From: Synechococcus sp. JA-3-3Ab
Lineage (GTDB): Bacteria; Cyanobacteriota; Cyanobacteriia; Thermostichales; Thermostichaceae
Assembly: GCF_000013205.1 (NCBI RefSeq)
Contig: NC_007775.1
Location: 1,918,501-1,982,500, forward strand
Reading direction: 5' to 3'
Length of the DNA stretch: 64,000 nucleotides
Position numbers and translations under genes: made by a program
The notes under the pieces: generated by a model
Database searches by the model: none
Told to the model about the DNA's origin: nothing
The model's input: the letters and a program-made list of their open reading frames with translations, nothing else
Part shown: in pieces, positions 27,554-36,163 of the stretch
Layout of the letters: each line of letters begins with the position of its first letter
Position numbering within the stretch: the first letter of the stretch is position 1

Positions 27554-28093
27554 TCAGGGCTCGCGGTCGAGGGCGCCGGTAATCCAGAGCACCCCTGCCA
27601 AGCAGACGAAGTGGGCAAAGGTAACGTTGATATTGGCAGCCAGCAGCAGCACTCCTGCCGTCTGGGTGCTCAGCGTGCGGGTAAACAGCCGCACCAGCAG
27701 CTCTCCCACCTGCGCCTCCATAGCGATGAGGGCCAAGAAAGCGCCGGTCAGGCTGACATAGGTAACCCATTGCAACTGCTTGGGCAGATCCAACTGGCTT
27801 GGGGTAGCGGCGGATACTGAGCGGCGCTCCGCCTGGATCAGGTAGCGCCAGTTAAAGAAGAGACCGGCTGCCAGGGTTAGAAGGGTAAACAGGGTAAACC
27901 AGAAGGCGATAAAGGCCCCCGTCGAGTCGTCGCGATAGAGGGTATTCTGGCCAACCAAAAATCCCAGCCAGAGCAGCAGAGCTGTTGCCCCCAGAACCGC
28001 CTGAAACCAGAACCCGAAGCGGCGCGTCAGGCGCAAGCGAGACTTCATGCGCTCGACAGCCACCCGTACTGACGGCGACATAGGCTCGTTCAT
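27554..28093 (-). CDS. DUF3611-family membrane protein
   Basis: 179 residues with four hydrophobic segments (about 26-46, 60-82, 112-132, 150-172). The opening RMKSRLRLTRRFGFWFQAVLG and the segment order fit the DUF3611 family of cyanobacteria and plastids; its function is unknown. It may sit in the thylakoid or inner membrane. It is convergent with psbK and followed downstream by about 165 bp without a gene. Confidence 0.75.
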   Translation of the reverse strand: MNEPMSPSVRVAVERMKSRLRLTRRFGFWFQAVLGATALLLWLGFLVGQNTLYRDDSTGAFIAFWFTLFTLLTLAAGLFFNWRYLIQAERRSVSAATPSQLDLPKQLQWVTYVSLTGAFLALIAMEAQVGELLVRLFTRTLSTQTAGVLLLAANINVTFAHFVCLAGVLWITGALDREP

Positions 28094-28204
28094 CGCTCTC
28101 CCCCCGCTCTCTACGGACGAGCACTGACCTCCGCTTCCAGCCTACCGCTATCTTCCGTCCTCCGTCACATCCAGGCCAAAGCGCTGCAGGGGATCCAAGG
28201 GGGG

Positions 28205-28618
28205 TTAGGGTTTGGGGCTAGGGCTCACGCTGGGATCCCCGCTTTGCAGGCGCAGGATTTCGGCTTCGATGCGATGTCGGAGGGTTTTGCCTTCTTCGGA
28301 GCGAATCCACAAGGTAATGCGGTTGTATTCGGGCACGGTCATGCCGTGGCGGGTGATGATCTCGGTGGCGGTGCGAATGAACTCCCGCCGGATTTGATCT
28401 TTGCTGGCCGGATCCGCGGTGGCCTGGGAGCGCTGCTGGGCCTGTTGTCGGTGGGGCTCCATCTCCAGGACGATGCGGGCGTACTTGGCGACCTGTTCAT
28501 CGGTCAAAACCAGAGAGGTGGCCGGGGTTTGGGCTACGGCAAGGGAAATGCCCAAGACAGGGATCCAAGTACAGGCCCAGATCAGGCCCACCAGCCCTTT
28601 TTGGGCCAAGTTGGGCAT
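28205..28618 (-). CDS. Secreted DUF4168-family protein
   Basis: About 137 residues from ATG 28616-28618. The N-terminus is a cleavable signal (LVGLIWACTWIPVLGISLAVAQ, cleavage likely after AVA). The mature part starts LTDEQVAKYARIVLEME and continues with helices containing TATEIITRHGMTVPEYNRIT, which is the DUF4168 pattern. The function is unknown; it is probably periplasmic. Proline/serine-rich tail. Divergent from chlI. Confidence 0.75.
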   Translation of the reverse strand: MPNLAQKGLVGLIWACTWIPVLGISLAVAQTPATSLVLTDEQVAKYARIVLEMEPHRQQAQQRSQATADPASKDQIRREFIRTATEIITRHGMTVPEYNRITLWIRSEEGKTLRHRIEAEILRLQSGDPSVSPSPKP

Positions 28619-28957
28619 GGAGAATGCTGTCCACCGTCTCCGACTTGCTTGACCTGACACCGCTGCTATCTCCCCACCCGATAACTGGTCTTCAACAGGG
28701 TTGCTGGCGCTTTTGGGATCCTCCCTACTTTGGTGTAGCTCTCGCCTTTACCCAGCTTCAACCCACTCCGGGTATAGGCTCTGATGCTATCTGTTTTTCC
28801 CGGCAAAAGGCCAGGGATCCCAGAGCCTGCTTTTTATTTGACCGAAAAGCGGCCTTGAGGTTCCTGGTGCGGCCTTTCCATCTCTTTCCTGCCCATCTCG
28901 ACGGCCCAGGGGGAGTGGCCTCTGGGATAATGGGGGTAGATGCTCGTTGTTGCCTCT
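28619..28957. other. Divergent promoter region of the DUF4168 gene and chlI
   Basis: No gene is supported here. Close to chlI a -10-like GATAAT is at about 28925. An AT-rich patch (TGCTTTTTATTTGACC) lies around 28830. One GGGATCCC copy is near 28814. A longer frame entering chlI from 28940 (MLVVAS) adds only six residues to that gene. Confidence 0.5.
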
Positions 28958-30016
28958 ATGAACTTGGAACGTCGCCCGGTTTTCCCGTTTACCGCCATTG
29001 TCGGCCAGGAGGAGATGAAGTTGGCCCTGCTCCTCAACGTCATCGATCCCCGCATCGGCGGGGTGCTAATCATGGGGGATCGCGGCACGGGCAAGTCCAC
29101 CACCATCCGCGCCTTGGCCGATCTGCTGCCCCAGATCGAGGTTGTCAAGGGGGATCCGTTCAACAGCCACCCGCGGCAGCGGGATCTGATGAGCGACCAG
29201 GTGTGGGAGCGCCTGCAGGCGGGGGAAACCCTGGAAACCACCTGGATCCAGGTGCCGATGGTGGATCTGCCCCTGGGAGCCACGGAAGACCGGGTCTGCG
29301 GCACTCTCGACATCGAGCGCGCCTTGTCTCAGGGGGTGAAGGCTTTTGAGCCGGGGCTCTTGGCCAAGGCCAACCGCGGCATCCTCTACGTGGACGAGGT
29401 CAACCTCCTGGACGACCACCTGGTGGATGTCTTGCTGGATGCGGCGGCCTCTGGCTGGAACACGGTGGAGCGGGAAGGGATTTCCATTCGCCACCCGGCC
29501 CGCTTTGTCCTGGTGGGATCCGGCAACCCTGAAGAGGGAGAATTGCGGCCCCAACTCTTGGATCGCTTCGGCATGTTTGTCCGCATCGAGACGGTGCGGG
29601 ATCCGGCCCTGCGAGTGCAGATCGTGGAGGAGCGCAGCCAGTTCGACGCCGACCCCCAGGCTTTTCTGGCCAAATACGCCGAGGCCCAGCAGCGCCTGCG
29701 GGAGCGCATTGAAAAGGCCCAGCACCTCTTGCCGACTGTGATGGTGGATCCTGAGTTGCGCCTGAAGATCTCCGGCGTGTGTGCGGCGCTGGAGGTGGAT
29801 GGGCTGCGGGGCGATATCGTCACCAACCGGGCAGCCAAGGCGTTGGCAGCTCTGGAGGGGCGCAGCGAGGTCACCGTTGCCGATATTCGCCGGGTCATCA
29901 GCTTGTGTTTGCGCCACCGCCTGCGCAAGGATCCGCTGGAAACCATCGACTCCGGCTACAAGGTCGAGAAGGCCTTTAGCGAGGTGTTTCAGGTGAGCCT
30001 GGAGAGCGCCGCTTAG
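28958..30016 (+). CDS. chlI: Magnesium chelatase ATPase subunit ChlI
   Basis: 352 residues from ATG 28958. AAA+ features: FTAIVGQEEMKLALLLN, Walker A GDRGTGKST, the ChlI-specific insert RVCGTLDIERALSQGVKAFEPGLLA, Walker B ILYVDEVNLLDDHLVD, sensor GSGNPEEGELRPQLLDRFG, and sensor 2 near RAAKALAALEGR. With ChlD and ChlH it inserts Mg into protoporphyrin IX, the first step of chlorophyll synthesis. No other chelatase subunit is nearby. A terminator-like hairpin follows the stop. Confidence 0.96.
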   Translation: MNLERRPVFPFTAIVGQEEMKLALLLNVIDPRIGGVLIMGDRGTGKSTTIRALADLLPQIEVVKGDPFNSHPRQRDLMSDQVWERLQAGETLETTWIQVPMVDLPLGATEDRVCGTLDIERALSQGVKAFEPGLLAKANRGILYVDEVNLLDDHLVDVLLDAAASGWNTVEREGISIRHPARFVLVGSGNPEEGELRPQLLDRFGMFVRIETVRDPALRVQIVEERSQFDADPQAFLAKYAEAQQRLRERIEKAQHLLPTVMVDPELRLKISGVCAALEVDGLRGDIVTNRAAKALAALEGRSEVTVADIRRVISLCLRHRLRKDPLETIDSGYKVEKAFSEVFQVSLESAA

Positions 30017-30032
30017 CTCTCACCCCCAGCCC

Positions 30033-30049
30033 CTCTCCCCCTGGGAGAG
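30033..30049 (+). terminator. Hairpin after chlI
   Basis: CTCTCCC (30033-30039), loop CCT, GGGAGAG (30043-30049): a seven-pair stem 16 nt after the chlI stop. It lies in a CACCCCCAGCCCCTCTCCC block of the kind repeated in many cyanobacterial genomes, so it may be a dispersed repeat used as a terminator. No T-run follows, so termination strength is doubtful. Confidence 0.5.
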
Positions 30050-30078
30050 CATGACTCTAGTCAATGATACGCTGGACT

Positions 30079-30110
30079 ATACTGAAAATAATGTACAATA
30101 TGTTCAGTAT
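30079..30110. promoter_or_regulatory. Inverted repeat upstream of IS607 tnpA
   Basis: ATACTGAA (30079-30086) and TTCAGTAT (30103-30110) are exact inverted copies 16 nt apart, just 11 bp before the tnpA start, around an AT-rich centre with TGTACA. This placement suits an operator/end-binding site for the MerR-type N-terminus of TnpA and overlaps its likely promoter. Binding is inferred only. Confidence 0.45.
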
Positions 30111-30121
30111 GGCTGCTTGGT

Positions 30122-30739
30122 ATGGCTAGATATGTAAAACCGAGAGAAGCGGCGGATTATTTTGGGGTGTGTCTCCACACTTTGAGGCGATGGGAACAGA
30201 AGGGCTGGATCCATGCAGTACGTACACCATCTGGTAGAGCGAGAAGGTATGACCTCGACAGCTACATTGGCCTCCGGCCCGCTGACGCGAACAGAGCGCC
30301 CAAGAAGGACAAACGAGTCGTTTTGTACGCCCGAGTCAGCAGTCGAGGGCAGAAACCAGACTTGGAGAGACAGATTGCAAGACTGGTTAACCTCTATCCT
30401 GGAGCCGAAGTGGTCGGAGAGGTTGGCGGCGGTCTCGACTTCAAAAGACCAAAGTTCCTTGCCTTATTGGAACGAGTTCGTGCGGGAGATGTCGGAACAA
30501 TTGTGGTCGCTCACAGGGATCGACTCTGCCGGTTTGGATTTGAGTTCGTTGAGTGGTACTGCCGTCAATACGGGTGCGAAATCTTGGTTCTCGATGACGA
30601 TCACCTTTCTCCCCAGCAGGAACTGGTTGAGGATATCCTCACCATCCTGCACTGCTTCAGCAGTCGGCTCTACGGACTCAGAAAATACCGGGCTGCAATC
30701 GAGAAAGATACGGATTTATCCGGAGCCAGCGCTGGCTAA
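30122..30739 (+). CDS. tnpA: IS607-type TnpA, serine recombinase
   Basis: 205 residues. An N-terminal MerR-like HTH (KPREAADYFGVCLHTLRRWEQKGWI) is followed by a resolvase catalytic domain: VVLYARVSSRGQKPDLERQ, with the nucleophilic Ser in ARVSS, and the arginine block VVAHRDRLCRFGFEFV. The order HTH-then-catalytic is diagnostic of IS607 transposases. The C-terminus (YRAAIEKD) is normal. Its end overlaps the start of tnpB in another frame. Confidence 0.93.
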   Translation: MARYVKPREAADYFGVCLHTLRRWEQKGWIHAVRTPSGRARRYDLDSYIGLRPADANRAPKKDKRVVLYARVSSRGQKPDLERQIARLVNLYPGAEVVGEVGGGLDFKRPKFLALLERVRAGDVGTIVVAHRDRLCRFGFEFVEWYCRQYGCEILVLDDDHLSPQQELVEDILTILHCFSSRLYGLRKYRAAIEKDTDLSGASAG

Positions 30740-31874
30740 AGTCTGGAAGCAGTGGCAAGCGGCGTGCCGGTACTGCTACAACCAAGCGATTGCCTATCAG
30801 CGTCAGCATGGTGCCCCAAAAACGGCCAGAAAGCTGCGGGACATCATCCTGCGCTCCGACCTGCCCGGGTGGGTGAAGGACGCCCCCTGCCACATCAAGC
30901 AGAACGCGGTCGTCGAGGCGTGGTTGGCGTTCCGCCGAAGCAAAGACGCGAGGTTTCGCAGTGTGCGGGACAGGTCGCATACGCTGCAATTCAACGCCGG
31001 CAACTTTCGCAATGGGACGTGGTATCCGAAACTCACCCGAGGTTTGGCGTTCCGTGCATCCGAGGAGATGCCCAGAGAATGGGCACGTGGAACTGAGCTA
31101 ATGCGGGTGAAAGACAGATGGTATGCCATCTTTCCTGAGCCCGTGAACGAGCAGTGTTCGTTAGCAAAGGGGGTGATCGCACTTGATCCTGGAGTAAGAA
31201 GTTTCCTTACAGGGTTTGATGGGGCGGGCTTTGTAGATATCGCCAAGGGAGACTTTGGCAGGATCGTTCGGCTGTGCTACCACCTAGACGATCTGCAATC
31301 TAGGCTGAGTAAAGCACCGAGACCCAAGCGTAGGCGAATGCGGCAAGCGGCGTTTCGTCTGCGGGAGAGAATCAGGAACTTGGTGGACGAGTGCCATCGC
31401 AAGGTAGCGGCGTTCCTAACGGATAACTACCGATTGATATTCCTCCCCACTTTCGAGTCAGCCAAGATGGTTGCCAAGGCAGGGAGGAAGTTTGGTAGCA
31501 AGACAGCAAGGGCGATGCTCACCTGGGCGCACTATCGGTTCAAGCAGCTCCTGAAGTTTCAAGCCAAGAAGAAAAACGTGGTTGTCGTGGAAGTATCGGA
31601 AGCGTACACCAGCAAAACCTGTACCAAGTGCGGGCACATCCACACCAAGTTGGGTGGCGCAAAGGTGTTTAGATGCCCAAAGTGCAACCATAGGCTACCA
31701 CGAGATTGGCAAGGCGCTCTGGGTGTTATGCTCAGGGCTTTGCGGGATACCGCCTTTCTGTTTGGACTCCGTCCGAGTAGCGCGGTCGCGTCAGCATCGC
31801 GTAGTGACAACGGAAACGGACAGAATGCTATCGCTTCACCGCTGAGCAGTAATGCTCAGCAGTGTTCAGCGTAA
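30594..31874 (+). CDS. tnpB: IS607-associated TnpB nuclease
   Basis: TnpB-like sequence is recognisable from RKIRIYPEPALAKVWKQW (about 30700) onwards. RuvC residues: Asp in ALDPGVRSF, Glu in LPTFESAKM, and a final Asp in PRDWQGALGVML, where most TnpBs have DRDxNAAxNI. The zinc finger is CTKC ... CPKC. No good ATG lies at the expected point; ATG 30594 is the nearest upstream in frame and would add about 35 unrelated residues from tnpA overlap, so the true start may be CTG or another weak codon. The frame is open as far back as 30213, an accident of the overlap. Confidence 0.85.
   Translation: MTITFLPSRNWLRISSPSCTASAVGSTDSENTGLQSRKIRIYPEPALAKVWKQWQAACRYCYNQAIAYQRQHGAPKTARKLRDIILRSDLPGWVKDAPCHIKQNAVVEAWLAFRRSKDARFRSVRDRSHTLQFNAGNFRNGTWYPKLTRGLAFRASEEMPREWARGTELMRVKDRWYAIFPEPVNEQCSLAKGVIALDPGVRSFLTGFDGAGFVDIAKGDFGRIVRLCYHLDDLQSRLSKAPRPKRRRMRQAAFRLRERIRNLVDECHRKVAAFLTDNYRLIFLPTFESAKMVAKAGRKFGSKTARAMLTWAHYRFKQLLKFQAKKKNVVVVEVSEAYTSKTCTKCGHIHTKLGGAKVFRCPKCNHRLPRDWQGALGVMLRALRDTAFLFGLRPSSAVASASRSDNGNGQNAIASPLSSNAQQCSA
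31841..31860 (+). other. Right-end hairpin of the IS607 element
   Basis: GCTGAGCA, loop GTAA, TGCTCAGC: a perfect eight-pair stem overlapping the last codons of tnpB. By analogy with other TnpB elements this could be the 3' part of the guide RNA and the element end. It may also stop transcription before the convergent CCB gene, whose stop is only 24 bp away. Confidence 0.5.
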
Positions 31875-31883
31875 ATGTATCAG

Positions 31884-32552
31884 CTAGGCAAATAGGGCTT
31901 CCAGTTTGTCGGCGATGGCGGCAACCCAGGCCCGCTCCTGGCGGCTGAAGCTGCGCGGCCTGTCGCTGCCCAAAATGAGGCATCCCCTCTGGCCGATGGG
32001 CTGGCAGAGAACTGCCTGGGATCCGGGGGGCAACAGGCCGTCGAACTCGGCGCGGGCGGGGAAAAATCTCAGATCCCCCAGGTAGAGGGGCTGACGTGTC
32101 TCCAATACCTGCTGCAGGGTGCCCTGAAGCTGCAGGGAGGGCAAGTGGCCGGGGCTGGCCAGGATCCCCCGCTGCAGCAGGGTGCGCCCCTCCACCCAGA
32201 TCACCACGGTGCGGGCGGCGGTGGTGCTGAGCAGGGTGTGGGAAGCCCAGGCCAGCTCCAGTTTTTCCCTCTCGGACAGATCCGGGTGCCAGTCGCAACC
32301 TGGACTTCCCTGCAGGGGGGCAGCCTGGGGAGGACGCGGCTGGATCTGCTGCCACAGCAGGCCGGTCAAGATCAAAACAGCGCTGAGGAGGATCCCCAAG
32401 GCGTCGGAGCGGGACTGGCTGGCCAGCAACTCCGGCGTAAACAGCAGGCGATTGGCCAGCACAAGGACGCTGCCCAGAAGGCCGGTCACCAAAGGCAGCC
32501 GCCTCAGCCAGCGATTGGGATCCCGGGAAGCCGGAGTGGATTTAACCCTCAA
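31884..32552 (-). CDS. Cofactor assembly of complex C subunit B (CCB2/CCB4-type)
   Basis: 222 residues. Two N-terminal membrane segments (about 17-35 and 50-67) precede a soluble GAF-like region with the family's VVIWVEGRTLLQRGIL, SQAVLCQPIGQRGCLILGSDRPRSFSRQERAWVAAIADKLE ends (partial). CCB2/CCB4 homologues help attach the covalent c' haem of cytochrome b6. Its TAG stop lies 14 bp beyond the IS607 right-end motif. It faces away from the nuclease-like gene upstream by about 57 bp on the same strand. Confidence 0.75.
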   Translation of the reverse strand: MRVKSTPASRDPNRWLRRLPLVTGLLGSVLVLANRLLFTPELLASQSRSDALGILLSAVLILTGLLWQQIQPRPPQAAPLQGSPGCDWHPDLSEREKLELAWASHTLLSTTAARTVVIWVEGRTLLQRGILASPGHLPSLQLQGTLQQVLETRQPLYLGDLRFFPARAEFDGLLPPGSQAVLCQPIGQRGCLILGSDRPRSFSRQERAWVAAIADKLEALFA

Positions 32553-32609
32553 AGCAGGCAGACGTCTCTCAGAGTGCCCAGTAAACCCAGTCTAGAGCTA
32601 TCCAAGGCG

Positions 32610-33134
32610 TCAGAGGCGGCTCCAGATGCCGAGGCGCTCTTGGCGGGCTCTTTTTTGCAGGCCACCGAAGTAGCTGTCGTATTTGATGTTGTGGCTGTAG
32701 GGAGCGATGCGGGCCAGGCCGTTGCGCACCAGCATAGCGTTCATCTGCTGGCCCTCCAGCCAGACGTAGGCCTCCACCAAGCCGGTGGCATCCACATTGC
32801 GCAGCAGCTTATCCCCTTCCAGCTTGACGGTGCGGTGCAGGATGCGCTCCCGCATCAGCTCAATTGCTTGCTGGTAAAAGGGATCCTCCTCCGGGCTAAG
32901 ACCTTGGATCCCGGCCAGGCGGATGAGGCGCAATTTCTGTTCCCCTTCGACCTGCACCACCAGCGTGTCACCGTTGACCACGCTCACCACCACTGCATCC
33001 GGGTAGCGATCAAAGTAGTGGTTGTCGAAGTAGAAGGGGGTATCGGGCACAACCCGCCGCTCCCCAAAGCCGTGGCCGGGCAGGGCCAAGAGCCATCCCA
33101 ACACCGCAGAGCCAACAGCAATACGCCGGAACAT
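32610..33134 (-). CDS. Exported SNase-like (thermonuclease fold) protein
   Basis: 174 residues from ATG 33132-33134, with a signal peptide (VGSAVLGWLLALPGHGFG). The OB-fold of staphylococcal-nuclease homologues is visible: VSVVNGDTLVVQVEGEQKLRLIRLAGI, YQQAIELMRERIL, and the closing QKRARQERLGIW. The catalytic Arg/Glu set appears only in part (LIRLAGIQ, RNGLARI), so activity is uncertain. A 78-codon upstream extension in the same frame is proline-rich junk and is not used. Confidence 0.75.
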   Translation of the reverse strand: MFRRIAVGSAVLGWLLALPGHGFGERRVVPDTPFYFDNHYFDRYPDAVVVSVVNGDTLVVQVEGEQKLRLIRLAGIQGLSPEEDPFYQQAIELMRERILHRTVKLEGDKLLRNVDATGLVEAYVWLEGQQMNAMLVRNGLARIAPYSHNIKYDSYFGGLQKRARQERLGIWSRL

Positions 33135-33277
33135 GTCTTTCCCCCTTGCGGATAGCGGCTCCCCTCCCCCAGGGAGCGTTTGTCGGCAACACCTAAGGCG
33201 TAATGGTAGCGGCAACTGCCTGGAAGACAACCCCTTGCCAGGGATCCGATGGCCGGTTTGGGAGATGGGGATTCCTA

Positions 33278-34441
33278 CTATGGGTGGGGGTTCTGGGCGA
33301 GAAACTCCCGATCCAAGGATAGGGGAGCAACCGGCTGGGTGAGCGTAAACTGACCGCTTACAATCCATTGTTTGAGGATCTCAGCAACTTGCATCGAGCG
33401 GCGCAGGCTGGCCAGGGGAGCGGTGCGCACCTTGCGGCCGTTGAGGGTGATGTGGCCGGATTTGAGCTGGGCATAGCTCACCAGGCCAAAGGTGGGGCGC
33501 ACCCGCCGGGGGATGGAAAAGTCGATCACCGGCGCCACCAGCTCCTCATCCCGGATGGCGATGGGCTCCAGATCGGCGGGGGAAAGGATGGGGATGGGGA
33601 TCCCAACCCCCAACATCAAGCTGGGGCCGTAGTTGCGGAAGTAGCAGCCCCGCACCCATTCGGCTTGCATCTGTTTGGCGTCGCCAATGAGGGCCAAGGT
33701 GGCGGCAGGGCCGATGGGGGTTTGGTTGGGCAGCCGTTTTTGCCGCGGGAAGTGTTGGGTGCCTTCCCAGGCGATGTAGCCGATGCCGCCCCCCAGAAAG
33801 ATGCGGCTGCCGATCCCCACCCGGCGCAGGAGGGGGTCGTTGAGGAGGGGGGAGAGCTCACCTGGATTGGAATAGACGGCATTGCCCAGGTGCGGCTCCA
33901 GCAGGCCCAAATAGGTGTACAGGGGCCGATCCCCGCCGTTGACGCCGACAATGAAGTTTTGGTAGGCGTTGCGGGGGTTGAACAGGTAGAACTGGTTGAG
34001 CTGATCCCGCGTCAGGGTGGTCTCGTAGTCAGCGCGGGGATAGCAGTCGGTTACCTGGCCAACAGCCCGCAGGTGCACCCGCTTGCCGGCCACCAGATCG
34101 GCGATAACGTGGCCGCCCCCGTAGGGGTGATCGGCTTGCTCGCTGGGCTGGGCTGCCCCTAGGTAAAGATCCACGGCGCCAAAGCCGGCATAGGCGGGCA
34201 CCCCATTTAGCCAAGCCTGGCGAATCTTGATCGGCGGATCCGTATGGCCCAGGTTGAGGATGGCCCCCGACGACTCCATCGGCTCAAAGGTGCCCGTGGT
34301 TACCACATCCACCTGCTCAAAGGCCTCCTCAAGGCTGAGGGTGGCCAGCTTGGCCTTGGCTTCCAGGGCCGTCCACACCCGCACCTGGCCTTTGGCAATG
34401 CGCCGGTTAATTTCTTCTAGAGTTCTTTCCATCGCCTTCAA
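33278..34441 (-). CDS. DUF39 homocysteine-biosynthesis protein (HcyBio)
   Basis: 387 residues. The DUF39 (HcyBio) family blocks are clear: TLEEINRRIAKGQVRVWTALE, VVTTGTFEPMESSGAILNLGH, PPIKIRQAWLNGVPAYAGFGAVDLYLG and TDCYPR with its Cys. In methanogens and sulfate reducers the family helps make homocysteine from aspartate semialdehyde and sulfide, usually with CBS domains or a ferredoxin partner. Here no CBS or Fe-S domain is present. It ends in a Pro-rich tail. The role in a cyanobacterium is unproven. Confidence 0.8.
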   Translation of the reverse strand: MKAMERTLEEINRRIAKGQVRVWTALEAKAKLATLSLEEAFEQVDVVTTGTFEPMESSGAILNLGHTDPPIKIRQAWLNGVPAYAGFGAVDLYLGAAQPSEQADHPYGGGHVIADLVAGKRVHLRAVGQVTDCYPRADYETTLTRDQLNQFYLFNPRNAYQNFIVGVNGGDRPLYTYLGLLEPHLGNAVYSNPGELSPLLNDPLLRRVGIGSRIFLGGGIGYIAWEGTQHFPRQKRLPNQTPIGPAATLALIGDAKQMQAEWVRGCYFRNYGPSLMLGVGIPIPILSPADLEPIAIRDEELVAPVIDFSIPRRVRPTFGLVSYAQLKSGHITLNGRKVRTAPLASLRRSMQVAEILKQWIVSGQFTLTQPVAPLSLDREFLAQNPHP

Positions 34442-34566
34442 AAGATGGCAAGGGTCTGGGCAGATCTCCCTCCCAGAGGGGCCACAGCGCCAATCAATAT
34501 CAATAGCTTAGAGAGCCCAAAGGCGCTCGAGGGGGGAGGGTTGCCGTCGGCTGAGAGGGGGATCTT

Positions 34567-35361
34567 TCAGTACCCTTTCAGAGCTAGGTTGGGCATTTGC
34601 AGGGCGGCTTCCACCCGTTGCACCTGGGTTTTGAAGCTGCCATCCTGCTCCAGCCATATCTGCCTCAGGGCCGGGGGGATCACGTCCAGGCTAAACCGAG
34701 AGCTTTTGGGGCGAAATTGCACACAGGTGGAGGGACAGGCAAAGTAATCGACCCCCTGCCGGCGGCGGTGCAGGTCTTGGTGGATGTGGCCGAAGATCAC
34801 CAGGCGAATGTGGTCGAACTCGTCCAAAACCTGAAACAGCCGCTCCGGCTGCTGCAGGGCACTCTGATCCAGCCAGTCGGAATCCACCGAGAAGGGGGGG
34901 TGATGCAGGGCCAAGAGAACATGGTTCTGGGCAGCCTGGCTGCGCTGCAGCTCCTGGCGGAGCCACAGCAAGGCGCCATCCGTTAGGTAGCCGCTGTCTT
35001 TGCCCGGCACCAGAGAGTTCAACAAAATAAAGCTCCAGTTCTCTCGGCTGAAGCTTTTCTCCCGGTGTACTCGCTCGGCGCAGAGCTCTGAGTTCATGTT
35101 ATGAAGGCGATCGTGGTTTCCCGCCAGCCAATAGGTGTCGATGGGAAGAGCTCGCAGATGCTCCCGCAAACGGGCATAGGCGGCGGCGCTGCCATCCTGG
35201 GCGAGATCCCCGGTGAGCAGCAGCAGATCGGGCAAGGGATCCAAGGCGGCAATGGCCTTTTGCACCTGCAGGAAAGAGGTCTCCGTGTCCACCCCCAACA
35301 GCCGCTGGTGCGGCTTGGCAAACAGATGCAGGTCGCTGATCTGAACCACGTATACGGTCAT
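34567..35361 (-). CDS. Calcineurin-like metallophosphoesterase, CpdA-type
   Basis: 264 residues from ATG 35359-35361. The metal-ligand series is complete: QISDLHLF, LTGDLAQDG, AGNHDR, LALHHPPF, and IFGHIHQDL. This order and the length match CpdA, the 3',5'-cyclic-AMP phosphodiesterase, and related class III phosphoesterases. Substrate identity cannot be settled from the sequence. It is cytoplasmic. The 3' end is about 126 bp from the DUF39 start on the same strand. Confidence 0.85.
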   Translation of the reverse strand: MTVYVVQISDLHLFAKPHQRLLGVDTETSFLQVQKAIAALDPLPDLLLLTGDLAQDGSAAAYARLREHLRALPIDTYWLAGNHDRLHNMNSELCAERVHREKSFSRENWSFILLNSLVPGKDSGYLTDGALLWLRQELQRSQAAQNHVLLALHHPPFSVDSDWLDQSALQQPERLFQVLDEFDHIRLVIFGHIHQDLHRRRQGVDYFACPSTCVQFRPKSSRFSLDVIPPALRQIWLEQDGSFKTQVQRVEAALQMPNLALKGY

Positions 35362-35578
35362 AGACCAGACTGAAGGGGGATAGAAGCCCATCTCTGCAGA
35401 TTTAAAACATTACCGTTTTAGCAGCAGATGTCTCGCCTGGGATCTGAAGAGCCAATTCGATCTCAATTGGTACAACCTTTATATGGATTGGGCATTGATG
35501 CAATTTCTGCAATCAGGCCTGCCTTGGCTGAGGCTTCCTAGAGCAGCTAAGATTCTCAAAAAATCTTGGAGAAAAGTC

Positions 35579-36163
35579 TTAAGAGACATTCAAAGAATGG
35601 CCCACATTCCTGAAGGCAGCCTGCACCTGCGGCCAGCGGGATTCTTGGGTGGAGGCAGTCAGAGTATAGAGGCGATGGTGGCGCACGGTTACCGTCACTA
35701 CCTCGTGGCGGAGCTGGGATCCGATATCGGTTTGGTACTCAAACAGGTAGTAGGGCCGGCCTTGCCGCTCAAAAGCTTCGGCGGCCAACAGCTTGGTCGA
35801 GCGACCAGAGCCTTCCGGGGCGATGATCTTCTCCGCCACCAATTGCCCCACCTCGTCCGGGCCACCCAGATCGGCAATCGTCTCTCCCTTATCAAAGGGG
35901 GCAATCATCAGGCTGACGTTCTCCGTCTCGTAGACCAAGTCGCGCAGAAGCACCGCTGGCCCTTTCCCTGGCCCCAAGTTCACTGCCACCATGCCGTTGG
36001 GATAGGCAAAGGCAAAGGCTCCGCCAGGATCCCTGTAGGCGCGCAAGTTAGAGCCTGCGGAGCAGGCACCGGTGAGCAAGCTGAGGCAAACACAGAGCAG
36101 TAACAACACCCCAGAGAGCCGCTGTCCGAATCGGGCAAGATGCCCACCTTGTGCTGCTGACAT
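35579..36163 (-). CDS. PsbP-like lipoprotein CyanoP
   Basis: 194 residues. A lipoprotein signal ends in LLTGAC (Cys about residue 34). The mature protein has the PsbP fold blocks RAYRDPGGAFAFAYPNGM, VLLRDLVYETENVSLMIAPF, YYLFEYQTD and the C-terminal QVQAAFRNVGHSLNV. CyanoP is a lumenal photosystem II assembly factor anchored to the thylakoid. The name is firm at family level. It lies between the phosphoesterase and the Rsh gene, all on the same strand. Confidence 0.88.
   Translation of the reverse strand: MSAAQGGHLARFGQRLSGVLLLLCVCLSLLTGACSAGSNLRAYRDPGGAFAFAYPNGMVAVNLGPGKGPAVLLRDLVYETENVSLMIAPFDKGETIADLGGPDEVGQLVAEKIIAPEGSGRSTKLLAAEAFERQGRPYYLFEYQTDIGSQLRHEVVTVTVRHHRLYTLTASTQESRWPQVQAAFRNVGHSLNVS

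Larger units (their letters stand above)
30079..31869 (+). mobile_element. IS607-family element (serine-recombinase tnpA plus tnpB)
   Basis: Identified by the gene pair: a MerR-type HTH/resolvase TnpA followed by an overlapping TnpB. The ends are estimates: on the left an 8-bp inverted repeat (ATACTGAA/TTCAGTAT, 30079-30110); on the right a hairpin (31841-31860) and a TGTTCAG (31863-31869) also seen at 30101-30107. The element lies between chlI and the CCB gene and leaves both intact. The base composition is slightly less GC-rich than its neighbours. Confidence 0.8.

Noticed and set aside
30213-30593. N-terminal extension of the IS607 tnpB
   Set aside because: The frame is open only because it overlaps tnpA; the residues do not look like TnpB.
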